DNA from: Gremmenia infestans | Lineage: Eukaryota; Ascomycota; Leotiomycetes; Helotiales; Hamatocanthoscyphaceae | Direction: 5' to 3' | Length of the DNA stretch: 64,000 nt | Assembly (NCBI GenBank): GCA_032629725.1 | Contig: JAFEVB010000002.1 | Span: 1,798,001 to 1,862,000 of the forward strand | In this document: positions 36,901 through 46,869 of the stretch, piece by piece | How positions within the stretch are numbered: position 1 is the first letter of the stretch | How the letters are laid out: every line of letters starts with the position of its first letter | Position numbers and translations under genes: made by a program | Notes under the pieces: generated by a model | The model's database searches: none | The model's input: the letters and a program-made list of their open reading frames with translations, nothing else | Told to the model about the DNA's origin: nothing

Positions 36901-38925
36901 GATAGACGTATTATTCCCAAGGCGAAGGACTTCCATAGGAAAGAATATCTTTTTTTTGAACTTCCAAGTGATTGAACCTGCTAACTTATATACCAATGTA
37001 TAGGTAACTTTCGTGGCGTCAAATTCAGAGGCCTTGTGTGAAGAACCCCTTCCGATGATTCGGAATAAATCGCTTTATTCCTATACCCGTATAAAGGTCA
37101 ACATTAAAGCAGCAATAGGTATCAAGTGGCAAATATTAGGGTTTTCGACTTACCTTACTTGAAGAAGAGTTGCATGCGAGTTGTTGGAGCAGCTAGGCTA
37201 GGCGGCGAACTTTTAGAATATTATGTATGCACATTTTCATATGATCAAAGCCTGTCCTGCTTGGTGCGGAGGACGCGTAGGTCACACGTTTTATTTCTTG
37301 GAACATCTTGACGATCTTTAATCAAATAGGGCTGAATCCCCCGCTGATCTTTGGGAACACAAACACAGCCCATTGTGGCGTTAGGGTTGGGTTCCCCAAA
37401 CACAGCCACAAGATAGAGATCGAGACGAGCCGAGATGGGACGGGACTTCAAGAAAAGTCATGGGTTGTGAAAGATTTGGACCCGTCGGACGTTAAGCTGC
37501 CAAAAGTTCTAGACCAAAACAATACCCCCTATAATTTAAGCGACAGGTTAGGCCGGTTATACGAAAACGGGAGTTGAGCGGCCAGGACAAGGAGAGAAGA
37601 AGCCCAGTCACTTGTACAGTAAATCGACAAGTGTTTGCCACCATCTAAACTGCGTAATATGTAGGGATTGGCGTTTCTGGCTTGCAGATCAGATGTGCAT
37701 CCAGGGTCCTGATGATTTTCGGCGAATTCCAGTTCCTTGAGGCGGCTGTGGCTGAGATGAAGCATTCGCCACTTCCATGAAACCGAATGGCCCAAACCTG
37801 CCGAATCTAGGGCTGTTTCCTCCGCATCCCTGTGCGGTGAAGCTACCTAGGTATATACAGCATCAGAATATAATCTGTCTATTGGATATAAATTATGATT
37901 ACAAGTAAATGCTTAATATTGCTAATACAAGTAGATTTTGACTTCTAAGATGTATGGCTATGACGCAGAACCTTGTCAAATACTTAATCGTTACTGGCTA
38001 GGACAATTATTAGTCATATAACCCTCCCACTCTAAAAATATCTTTAGAAAGCAGTACGTTGATAAACTTTTATATTATTAGCATGTAGAGAGGCATTTGA
38101 GATTTGCTTTAAAGCAATATAGAATTATATAGAAGGATGTATCAATTGCTTTGCGGGCTTTAATAAAACGAACATTTGGTAGCGTCCAGCTGGTTTTTTT
38201 CTAATACTCCATAACTACCTTAGGTATATAAAGTAAAATGTACAATTGAGCTAGTAAAAGTCCCTGACTCCCTATTACATCTAAAATACCAATCTACTTC
38301 GTGTATTCAACTCGAGTTATCTAGCCGCTCAGATAAGCAATGACATGCTTTAATGTAATCATTTATCAAGCCACATACGTGGCGTAAATAGGGATTTGTA
38401 ACTGCGGGTGCGGTGCTAAAAGGCAATACCGACTTACCTAGGTACCCTATCCATGAATATTTTCACCTATCCTTGTCTCTTGTTGATATTCCGGCTGCTG
38501 AGTACTCCCGTTTGAAACTGGGGATCGGCCTATAACGTTCGGCTAGCGGCACTCGGCTGCCGTCAATTCAGCAGAACTTCTCCTCCTCCACAACTCCATA
38601 ATAACGGCGATGCTATGCCACGGAGCGGAAAAGATCTGAAGACAATACAAGTAACTGACTGACTGATGACTGGAGCTGAAAGCCATCCGGAATCGACCAG
38701 CCCGGACCCAGACCCTGACTAGTACACCAGGGACCACTGGCGTAGTTCCTACCTATTGTATAGTAGTACGGAGACGGCCCCCCTCGCTCGGAAAGCCACT
38801 TCCCTACCCAGTCTAAGGTACTCTGTACCTACTGTAAGTACATTCATTGCCTGGCCTGGTACTATAGCTTACCAATCTTTTTGCCACCACCAACGACCCC
38901 GAATTCGAACTCTCTGCCCAGGTCA

Positions 38926-38950
38926 GGTAAGGTAAGGTAAGGTAAGGTAT
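38926..38950 (+). repeat. GGTAA pentanucleotide tandem
   Basis: Four perfect GGTAA units plus one ending GGTAT. Similar aggta words occur again near 39525-39540. Confidence 0.85.
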
Positions 38951-39419
38951 AGGTACGTACAGGCATGATCATGGAACGCTCCGTACACACACTCCCCTCG
39001 TGTTACTGAAAATACTGGCTGAGCTGGGTTTGCTCTAAAAATCTCTAAAACCCAGTACTAGTAGCTTGGCCATACACTTACTGTAATAACTGGTAAGTGC
39101 TTGGTATCGTATGTTCTCCTCTGCATTCCAACAAGGTCAGAAGCTTTGACCCACAGTGGCGGCGAGGGAGGGGAACGGGGCGGGAAGCAGAATCGAATTC
39201 TGAAAAATCCCATCCGTTTTCGCGTGTAAAAGCAGCCATGCGCTAGCAATTCCCATGTCAAGCCTGCATCGCTAGGGTGATGCAATCGCCTGCACAGCAC
39301 CCCAAGCACAACAGCAAAAGCTGGTTCAGAAGCATGGCATGGGAAACATGGAACACTACTGTACAGTAAGTAAATGCCTGAACCAAACCAGCTGTGTGGA
39401 CCCCCGTAGACCCCAGCGT

Positions 39420-39503
39420 TGCCATGTCATGTCTCTCGCTCACATCCGGGAGAGTATTATACCCTGGGAGCCAGGTGGCTGCAGGTGCCATGTCATGTCT
39501 CTC
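39420..39503 (+). repeat. 18-bp direct repeat pair
   Basis: TGCCATGTCATGTCTCTC occurs at 39420-39437 and again at 39486-39503, followed in both cases by more CT dinucleotides. Confidence 0.85.
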
Positions 39504-39556
39504 TCTCTCAGAACCCCTACTGTAGGTAAGGTAAGAAGGTACTTTTACCCTTACTC

Positions 39557-39596
39557 TACCTAGGTATCTTTAGGTAGGGTAGGGTACCTAGGTACC
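39557..39596. repeat. Pair of TACCTAGGTA palindromes, one extended to 14 bp
   Basis: TACCTAGGTA at 39557-39566, and a 14-bp perfect palindrome GGTACCTAGGTACC at 39583-39596, in a stretch made largely of aggta/tacct words. Confidence 0.8.
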
Positions 39597-40750
39597 TTAG
39601 GTATGTGGATTCGTCCTTATAACCCCCCTAGGCTTCCAACTATTATTCACATCACGTCTACTCTACGTATACATACACTACTATTACCTCTATATACCGT
39701 ATGGCTTTGCTTTGTCAAGAAACCCCACACAAACATCTTCTCCCCTGGCCCTTGACTACCCTAAACCTATCCTGACATATTTGAGGGTCACTTGTTCCTG
39801 ACGATCCCTACCACTCTTTAGCCTTCACTGCCTCGCAGGTTCCGGGGGAGAGCCATAGGGTCCTTATAAACCGCCCAATCTGCCTACTCTCTTTCCCTGC
39901 GCTCACCTTCTCCCCATCTTCGATTCTTCATAACCCTTGTCTAGTCTCTTCTTTTTATACACACTTCATAAGAACACCAATACCGACATACATATGCACC
40001 TCTGTCTGACTAGACCTCAAAAAGCCAATCCAACCGTCTTCTGTACCCAATCAACCTCCACACAACCCAACTCACCAAAGGCAACTGTGGCAGTGGCCGT
40101 GGCGACGGGAGCAGGACAAGGGTTCGAGAAAAGGCCCCGAACGCGGCAGCATTCAATCCACTTCTAGCACTCATTTCATCGCCATTTTCTCTCCGAAGCA
40201 CCTTGTCTTGTTTTCCCGTTTCTGATTGCCGATCTGTACAAGCTATACGCAATACACAAGCTCGTTCTGCATGTGGATTGGACAGTTTTGAATTAGTCGT
40301 CTACTCAGCAGCACATAACCCTACCGATTCCACGACACATAGCCCTCTTGCGCCTCGTCTACACTCAACTATCTTTTAAACGAGCTGTTCGACATCTTAA
40401 CCGCCGGTAACAGCTGCTAGTACAGCAAGCAAGAGCCTTATTTTTGGCTCGAACGGATTGTCACAATTCCGTGTATATCGCCACCGTCAGAGTAACTTTA
40501 GAAATACAAAGCTCACATTATTTTGAGCAGTGGAGATAAAATTTGTGAAGAGGTATGTGTGCTTCTTTGTCAAATCATGCCTATTCAGTAGTGTACCATT
40601 AGAATTCGCCCTCCACCCCCGCCCCCCACAATCGTTACTTTCAGGATTATGTGTTTCCTTTGGCGCGTCATACCTTATTCTTAGAGTGCTAATATGGCTT
40701 TCTTCTTGGTTCAGTGTTGGGGGCCGTTACCTACAGTACACGAAGGCCTC

Positions 40751-42781
40751 ATGGGCGATCAATCAACTAGATCGATGTCTTCCAGCGACTATCCAAATTC
40801 CTCGCCAGGTGCAAGATCAAAACCCCCACAAGTTTCAATCACTTCCCTATCTTCCGACGTGGAAGCATCAAGGAGTTTGCAAGGACTCCAGCAATCAAAT
40901 TTCCCGCAGAATACGTACTCATATGCACAGTCTTACTCAACACAGCAACATGCCTTGCAAGGCAGGTCAGATTCTTTCAATCTGGCAAGCCTCGGAGGAT
41001 CACTACCAGACAGTTCATACCAGCCCCCCAATAGCCACTCCCCAAGACAATCCTCAAGTCAGTCGCCATCACCATTTGTCTATCAGATGCAAGGCATGCC
41101 TCAATATGCTGGACCTCAAGCAGTCAATTCACAGCTAGCAAATGCATCTTATAATCATCCGTACCAAAACCAATTCCTAGGGATGTATACACCAAACCAA
41201 GTGCAGTCAGCACATCATCACCAATCCGGAATTCCAGGCAGTCAATTATTTCAAGGGCAGGCGTATATGGGACAGCCGCAACATGCAGGATCGCCTTATT
41301 ATGTCCAACCCAATTCTTATGGACCCCAAAGTCAGATGTATTCTGGAGAGTCGCCTAATGCACAATATGGGATACGAAGTGGGTTCCCAGGGGACAATCG
41401 GCATTTACAGCGCAACAACGAATATCCAGGAACTGGGTATAGCAGCGGATCGCAAGGGAGACCAGGTATTGTGGGTAGGTGAATCATGTTGGTTCTTCTT
41501 CGAAAAGAGACAGTTCTAATTGGCTCTGCAGCTTCCAACACGGGCCAGTCCTCTGTTGTTCGAGGTCCCCCAAGGAAACCTCGTCAGAGTGGTAAGTCAG
41601 ACCCGAGAAAGTTTTCTCTTGCGAATGATCTAATCTTAGAATTATAGGACATGCAATCTGGATCGGAAACCTACCTCCGCAGACGGACTTAATGAACCTG
41701 GTATCTCATGTTTGCAAGGAGGCGCCCGACCTTCAGTCTTTATTTTTGATCTCGAAGAGCAACTGCGCTTTTGCAAACTACAAGGACGAAGCAGCTTGCG
41801 CGGCGGCACAAGCAAAAATTCATGATTCGCGGTTCCAAACGGTGAGACTGGTCAGCAGATTACGAAGAAGTTCCGTGGGAACAGCAGCTGGACTAGCTGC
41901 TCCCACAGGACCTGCCGCTTTGACACCTCCTTCCAATCCTTCAGTGGTACGCACACCTTCTCCAGAGGACAAAGACAAGTCGCAAGTAGGCGACATACCC
42001 GAAGAGCACCCAAGTAATGAAGACGGCTCAACCTCTAAGGATAAGTTCTTTATCGTGAAGAGTCTCACCGTTGAGGATCTTGAATTGAGCGTGCGCAATG
42101 GGATTTGGGCGACGCAGTCACATAACGAAGAAGCGTTGAACAAGGCTTATAAAGTAAGTGCTTAACACCTGCCACACTACTACCTTCACAATGGTAATGT
42201 TGACAATCTAGGCTGCCGACAATGTTTATTTAGTCTTCTCTGCGAACAAATCTGGAGAGTATTTTGGATACGCCCGAATGACCTCTCCCATCAACGACGA
42301 CCCATCAGCTGCCATTGAGTTTGCACCCAAGGCACAATCGGTAGAAGACCCAAAGCTCCCTAAAGCAATCCCTACGCCTGCGACGGAACACTCGCCTAAA
42401 GGTCGGATCATCGACGACTCAGCTCGTGGCACGATATTCTGGGAAGTGGAGCGAGATGAAGCGGATGGAGAGGAGGAGGAAGAAATTCAGAGCAATCGGA
42501 GTGATGAAGATACGCCTCAGTCCAAAGCCTGGGGGAAACCATTCAAAATCGAGTGGATATCGACGACGCGACTTCCTTTTTACCGAACACGGGGACTACG
42601 AAATCCTTGGAACTCGAACCGAGAAGTCAAAATTGCGCGAGATGGTACAGAACTGGAGACTTCTATTGGAAGAAGATTACTCGGATTGTTTCATCGAGTT
42701 CCTAGCCCTGTTGCACCTAACACCCAAGGTCCCCTTCTGCAAATAGTGGCCGGATATCCACAAATGCGACACTTTTCTTAG
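40751..42781 (+). CDS. RRM plus YTH-domain RNA-binding protein (m6A reader type)
   Basis: YTH domains bind N6-methyladenosine in RNA. Four exons give about 620 residues. The N-terminal 250 residues are Ser/Gln/Tyr-rich and disordered. Splice joins lead to ASNTGQSSVVRGPPRKPRQSGHAIWIGNLPPQTDLMNL, an RRM at about residues 270-340 (IWIGNL as RNP2, SNCAFANY as RNP1-like). The YTH domain begins KFFIVKSLTVEDLELSVRNGIWATQSHNEEALNKAY and continues AADNVYLVFSANKSGEYFGYARM. After about 75 mostly acidic residues it resumes FKIEWISTTRLPFYRTRGLRNPWNSNREVKIARDGTELE. The Trp in GIWAT is the first cage residue; one in TIFWE may be the second. The start at 40751 follows a good 5' splice acceptor (cctacag). An ATG at 40694 in the same frame would add 19 residues. 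Confidence 0.9.
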
Positions 42782-43421
42782 ACAGGCAATACTCGAAAGG
42801 ACGGGGGAGGGGTTTGTCCAATTCGATCCAAAATGGAGGCTGTGAGAGTCCCGACAATGCTGGACATGGCAGTGGGCTCGTTTTTTTCGCCAAGGTAATT
42901 AACTCATGAGGAGCAACTCTTCTGAAGTAATGATTCACGGTAATGGATGATTGCATACGATATACGAATGAAGAGACCTAGAGTCCATGCAAGAGATGAC
43001 ATTATTTCATAGCTTTAGGAGCAGGAGCTTTATCATGTATATATATTCGAATAACTATATATAATCTAGTATTATCTGATTACATTACGTCATATTCGAA
43101 TGAAGATCATGGAGTAAAATAGGTGGACTTCCTAAAGCATATACCGATGATCGACTCAAACGTCTACTTTACGAAGTAAGTAGAAGCCTACTAAACTAGT
43201 GGGTATACTTCCTCAAATAGATAATACCTGAGGGTCAAGACGTTCCAAATCCTCTTGACGACTACTCCGTAAATCACCATTTCATATGAGTTGTAAGGAA
43301 ATATTTTAATATGTATTCCCTTCCGGAGTAGTTTACGGGAAGATCTCTCCGGCGTATACTAAGTAAACATACCAAGCAACGGGGACTAAGAAAACAGGTG
43401 AGGAAACCCCATACTAGATAC

Positions 43422-43491
43422 AAAAGCGGCACCTTTTACTCTCCCTTTTCCCCGCTCTGGCACTATAGACCAGTGCCGCTTTCTCTGTCCA
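43422..43491 (-). repeat. Short inverted-repeat element, copy B
   Basis: Arms AAAGCGGCAC (43423-43432) and GTGCCGCTTT (43473-43482) around 40 bases. The right arm with its flank (43462-43491, read on the minus strand as TGGACAGAGAAAGCGGCACT) resembles copy C at 25733. Confidence 0.65.
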
Positions 43492-43639
43492 TCTAGCCCG
43501 CATGTAACAACCTCGTTAGCTTTTGAATATACAGAGTAAGTCTCGACAATCATGGCAGACTTACTATATGCTTGTCGGTATTCAAAACACAATCATCCAT
43601 TCCGTCAGAAGACTCGTGGTATCATATTACTTCATGATG

Positions 43640-43657
43640 TTCTAGAAGTATCTTCTT
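43640..43657 (+). promoter_or_regulatory. Candidate heat-shock element
   Basis: TTCTAGAA is the inverted NTTCNNGAAN core bound by heat-shock factor, followed after a gap by another TTC. It lies about 430 bp upstream of the Hsp30 start. Weak by itself, but fitting for this gene. Confidence 0.35.
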
Positions 43658-44005
43658 CTCGCTGCAGCGATGCTGCATAAAACGTCACTGTTTTAAGGAC
43701 TGAAATATACACTAAGCCGTTTTAGGAACGGTTCTTCTCGTTTAAACCCATCTGCCCCTGAGTGAAATACAAATTCAACATCAGATCATGAAAATAACAC
43801 GTAAGAGTCGTATCATGCCTACAGTTCAGTGAGATCATTCATCAGCGTGTGACACTTTTTACTGCGACGCTGTTGCTGTTCTCTGGCATGTGCGACAGCT
43901 TTGGTGGTGCGTAGAATCTTCCAGATGCCTCTGCGAATTCCGTCATTGCCTATTCTTTGGAATATCGCGTCAATACTAGAAAGTGCCAGAACCATTGAAA
44001 TCGAG

Positions 44006-44013
44006 TATAAAAG
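44006..44013 (+). promoter_or_regulatory. TATA box of the Hsp30 gene
   Basis: TATAAAAG, 62 bases before the ATG at 44075, matching the strong TATA elements typical of inducible heat-shock genes. Confidence 0.65.
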
Positions 44014-44074
44014 GATGGCTCGGGTCATGGAGCTAGCACTTCTCTTTCCCAAGACACATCACAAATAAATCTTC

Positions 44075-44806
44075 ATGCAATCATACAGAGCAGCTTTAAG
44101 AGCACCAATACTCAGAACAACAAAGAATCTTCTCACACCAGCAACCACACGCAAAATGTCTCTCTTCCCACGATCATCCTTCGCCCCCTTGGTCCAAGAG
44201 CCATCCTTCACACCCCTCTTCCGCCTCCTCGATGAATTCGACAGCTACAACGGAGGTCGTCGCAACGGCACCGCCTTGAAATCCTTCCAGCCCAAGTTCG
44301 ACGTCAAGGAAGTCGAATCCGCCTACGAACTCCACGGCGAGCTCCCAGGCATCGACCAGAAGAACGTCGAGATCGAGTTCGTCGACCCGCAAACCCTCAG
44401 TATCCGCGGCCACGTAGAGCGCTCCTACGAGAGCGGCACTCCTCCATCTGGCAGCATCGAAGCCCCCAAGTCATCCGGCGCCATCAAAGAGGCGGGCGAG
44501 TCCAACGGCCGCAGCCACAAAGCAACCGTCGAAGATGATGCCAAGGAGCCAGCTACCCCTCCCTCGGAGCACTCGAACAAGCAGGTTCAAACTCAGCAGC
44601 AGCAGCAGCAGCAGTCACAGCAGGACCAAGCTCCCGCTAGCAAGTACTGGGTTTCTGAACGCAGCGTCGGCTCCTTCTCTCGTACCTTCAGCTTTCCTGT
44701 TCGCGTCGACACGGACCAAGTCAAGGCTTCGATGAAGGATGGCATCCTCTCCATTGTTGTACCCAAGACCAATGAGACTGGCAGTCGCAAGATTACCATC
44801 CAGTAG
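44075..44806 (+). CDS. hsp30: Hsp20/Hsp30-type small heat-shock protein
   Basis: ATP-independent holdase chaperone. Single exon, 243 residues. The alpha-crystallin domain is split. Its first half is FQPKFDVKEVESAYELHGELPGIDQKNVEIEFVDPQTLSIRGHVE, then about 80 low-complexity residues with a run of seven Gln. The second half is KYWVSERSVGSFSRTFSFPVRVDTDQVKASMKDGILSIVVPK. That interruption is normal for fungal Hsp30. Two in-frame starts exist. ATG 44075 has a poor context and adds 27 residues (MQSYRAALRAPILRTTKNLL, Arg-rich without acidic residues, like a mitochondrial presequence). ATG 44156 (MSLFPRSSFAPL) has A at -3 and matches the usual Hsp30 start. Upstream TATA box and a candidate heat-shock element support inducible expression. 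Confidence 0.93.
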   Translation: MQSYRAALRAPILRTTKNLLTPATTRKMSLFPRSSFAPLVQEPSFTPLFRLLDEFDSYNGGRRNGTALKSFQPKFDVKEVESAYELHGELPGIDQKNVEIEFVDPQTLSIRGHVERSYESGTPPSGSIEAPKSSGAIKEAGESNGRSHKATVEDDAKEPATPPSEHSNKQVQTQQQQQQQSQQDQAPASKYWVSERSVGSFSRTFSFPVRVDTDQVKASMKDGILSIVVPKTNETGSRKITIQ

Positions 44807-45391
44807 ATGACTTTTGTCTCAACTCGGCCTATCATCTTTCGACATGAGATGAGGTGATATACCGTGACCCACCTACATACCTTACCTTTTGATTCGATTG
44901 GAGCGACTTTGGGAATTTCTGGCTGGAAAATGTGTTTTTTATGCATGGCATTCATGGGCGATAATTTGAAGCATATGATTTGAAGCATGGAGTTAGTTGG
45001 ATGTTAGCTCCTACATTCGTTCTCTTGTAGCTTTAGGCAAATATTTTGTAGCATTGGTTTGACAAATACGAACAAAACAATTCATCTCCATAAATGTGCC
45101 CCAAATGCTTCGTATTGCATTATGAAATCATGATACTGTGAAAATGTAATAAATTTTTGAACTTACTAAACGCCTAGTTACTCACACCCCTGAAAGCCCT
45201 GCTTTACCACCAACACATGATGTTCCCAGGACATTTAATTTCTCAGCAGGAAGTTGAGGGCATTTCTTCAATTACAGAAAATGATGCTTGATATAAAATC
45301 CCACAAATCCTCAGACTCCATATCAAATTCTTTTCCCACATTCCCCCGAACGCCCCAAAAATATGCAGCTCGCCATTCTTTCTCTACCTGC
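44807..45391. other. Convergent intergenic region
   Basis: 3' flanks of Hsp30 and PNO1, AT-rich from 45000 to 45180. No gene seen. Confidence 0.5.
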
Positions 45392-46599
45392 TTAAAACCT
45401 CTCCTTCATCCTCGATGCAACAGTCCTCAGATTGCCGTACACCTTTCCGGGCGGAGCTCCCAAAATCAAACTCACGATTGCCTCGCGAGCAATATGGATG
45501 TTTTTGAAGCCGCCAAGGATATGGATCTTAGAATCAGCCAGCACCTATAGACAAGTTAATACCATCCTTGACGAGGATCTCAAAAGTCAAGCTCTCGAGC
45601 ATTGATCAGGGCAACGACTCGACTCGTAGATGACTGTGGAATGAAGGGCATAATATTTACCACTCTTGTCCTCGAAGCATTCTCGATTGCAAACTTTGTT
45701 TTTCCATCTTTGCCAGCAATTCTTCCAATGGCTCTACCTAAATGCTCTCCTGTCAATGTCTTGACGTCTTTGATCTCCTGTAATAGGTAGGAAGGTCAGC
45801 ATTGATTGCGTATTTGCCAGTATGTGGAATGAAACACCCTTTGGTAACTTACAAATGTCTCTATGTACAAATCGTCGAGGCGAAGAAGAGAAATTGCATC
45901 GTCGACCTCGAAACCAAGACTGAAAGCTTTTATAAAGTCCTCTCCTTTTTGGAGCGAACCGGAATCCGTTGTGTGTTTTGAGGTTCGGAGCTCGACAGCG
46001 CGGTTCTTGACCTGTGGGAGGAGAAATCAGCATCACTGTCTTGAAGTTCCCAATGCTGAGTAGAACATGGATAAATGATTCTGTAGCTTACGTTCATTCG
46101 CACTTGCAACTTAAGGTGTCTGCGCGATTGTTAGTTTGGAACCGGAAAGAGGGGTTTCTGAGAACCTACTCCACCAAGGGGGGATATATCTTCGACCAAC
46201 TAGCCTTCAACGGCGCAAATCGATGAGGCGGTATTGGGACTTTTCTCGTCTCTACTCGAGCTGGTCCATCCTTTGCTTTTGGTTAGCATTTGTAATTGTG
46301 TATATCCATGGGGAGAGGTGTAGCGTTCGCAAGGCGTTCGTACAATATTCTTGGCGGGTGCAAATCTCGGTCTTCCTTCCTCGTCGATGGTCATTTCTGT
46401 ATCTTCTCCTGTGGCCGTCTGGACTTCTATGGGAGTGGCATCGGGGGCATCGAGTAATAAATCGTCGTCTTGGCCTACTTCCCTATTAGCTTTTCGCGAC
46501 CAAACAGAAATCGCTACACATACTCTCAGTCGGTAATGGAACATTTGCAGCCTCGGCCAGCTCTTCAGGACGTCTCAGTAATGCGGTAGGGGCGGGCAT
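45392..46599 (-). CDS. PNO1: Pre-rRNA processing protein PNO1/DIM2 (KH domain)
   Basis: KH-domain factor of the pre-40S particle, needed for 18S rRNA dimethylation and cleavage at site D. Several exons give about 260 residues. ATG at 46599 (MPAPTALLRRPEELAEAANVP). Next is the acidic segment GQDDDLLLDAPDATP, with EEGRPRFAPAKN. The following exon is RKVPIPPHRFAPLKASWSKIYPPLVE, then HLKLQVRMNVKNRAVELRTSKTT, GSLQKGEDFIKAFSLGFEVDDAISLLRLDDLYIETFEIKDVKTLTGEHLGRAIGRIAGKDGKTKFAIENASRTRVVLADSKIHILGG, ending GAPPGKVYGNLRTVASRMKERF and stop at 45392. The GRIAGKDGKTKFAIE KH loop and C-terminus match yeast Pno1 closely. The first exon boundary (about 46510-46520) is uncertain. It shares a 270-bp divergent promoter with MDM31. 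Confidence 0.95.
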
Positions 46600-46869
46600 C
46601 TTTAGATTGTTTGAATAATGAGGGGTGTGTCGAGAGATTATATTTTTGCTGTGTCGGTCGGTGGTGGGCTGGACGATATATTTTTTAAGATAGCCGATAA
46701 GCGTGCACGGGCCATCACGAAAAAATCGCGTTCATCCAAAGAGAGAGCAGCGGCCGCTCGTCATCAATGCCAACCTTCACTTCTTCACTTCACTTCACTT
46801 CATGCCAACGTTGGAATTATTTGCAGCTCTCTCAACAGACTGTGATCTTGCCACGATGACCGTGTGACC
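46600..46869. promoter_or_regulatory. Divergent promoter of PNO1 and MDM31
   Basis: 270 bases between outward-facing starts. Contains a CTTCA tandem (about 46777-46803) just before the MDM31 start and a NotI-type GCGGCCGC palindrome. Confidence 0.55.

Larger units (their letters stand above)
33296..40750. other. Gene-poor island, about 7.4 kb
   Basis: No conserved protein could be read on either strand; the longest frames are about 60-120 codons and overlap one another. Content: a dispersed-repeat copy at 33866-33928, TACGGAG-type words around 34320-34530, an AT-rich stretch at about 37860-38400 (possibly a mutated repeat relic), a GGTAA tandem at 38926-38950, four TACCTAGGTA palindromes between 37844 and 39594, and an 18-bp direct repeat at 39420-39503. 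From about 39700 the sequence turns pyrimidine-rich and probably becomes promoter and long leader of the YTH gene. A TATA-like ttataaac lies near 39866, and a 57-codon upstream frame starts at ATG 39994. Confidence 0.6.
42782..44074. other. Intergenic region upstream of Hsp30
   Basis: No gene is supported. Contains AT-rich sequence (42990-43100), inverted words ACTACTCC / GGAGTAGT at about 43260-43335, the dispersed repeat copy B at 43422-43491, a candidate heat-shock element at 43640, and a TATA box at 44006. Confidence 0.55.

Noticed and set aside
34069..37795. Several 60-110 codon frames in the gene-poor island
   Set aside because: They overlap on both strands, share no domain features, and cannot be linked by splice sites into a longer protein.
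40694..40750. ATG 40694 as the YTH start
   Set aside because: A pyrimidine-rich acceptor (cctacag) lies between it and ATG 40751, so it is probably in a leader intron. Kept only as an alternative.
43819..44028. Minus-strand 69-codon ATG frame with a hydrophobic start
   Set aside because: It overlaps the TATA box and promoter of Hsp30, shows no conservation cue, and its hydrophobic start is partly the TATA sequence read backwards.
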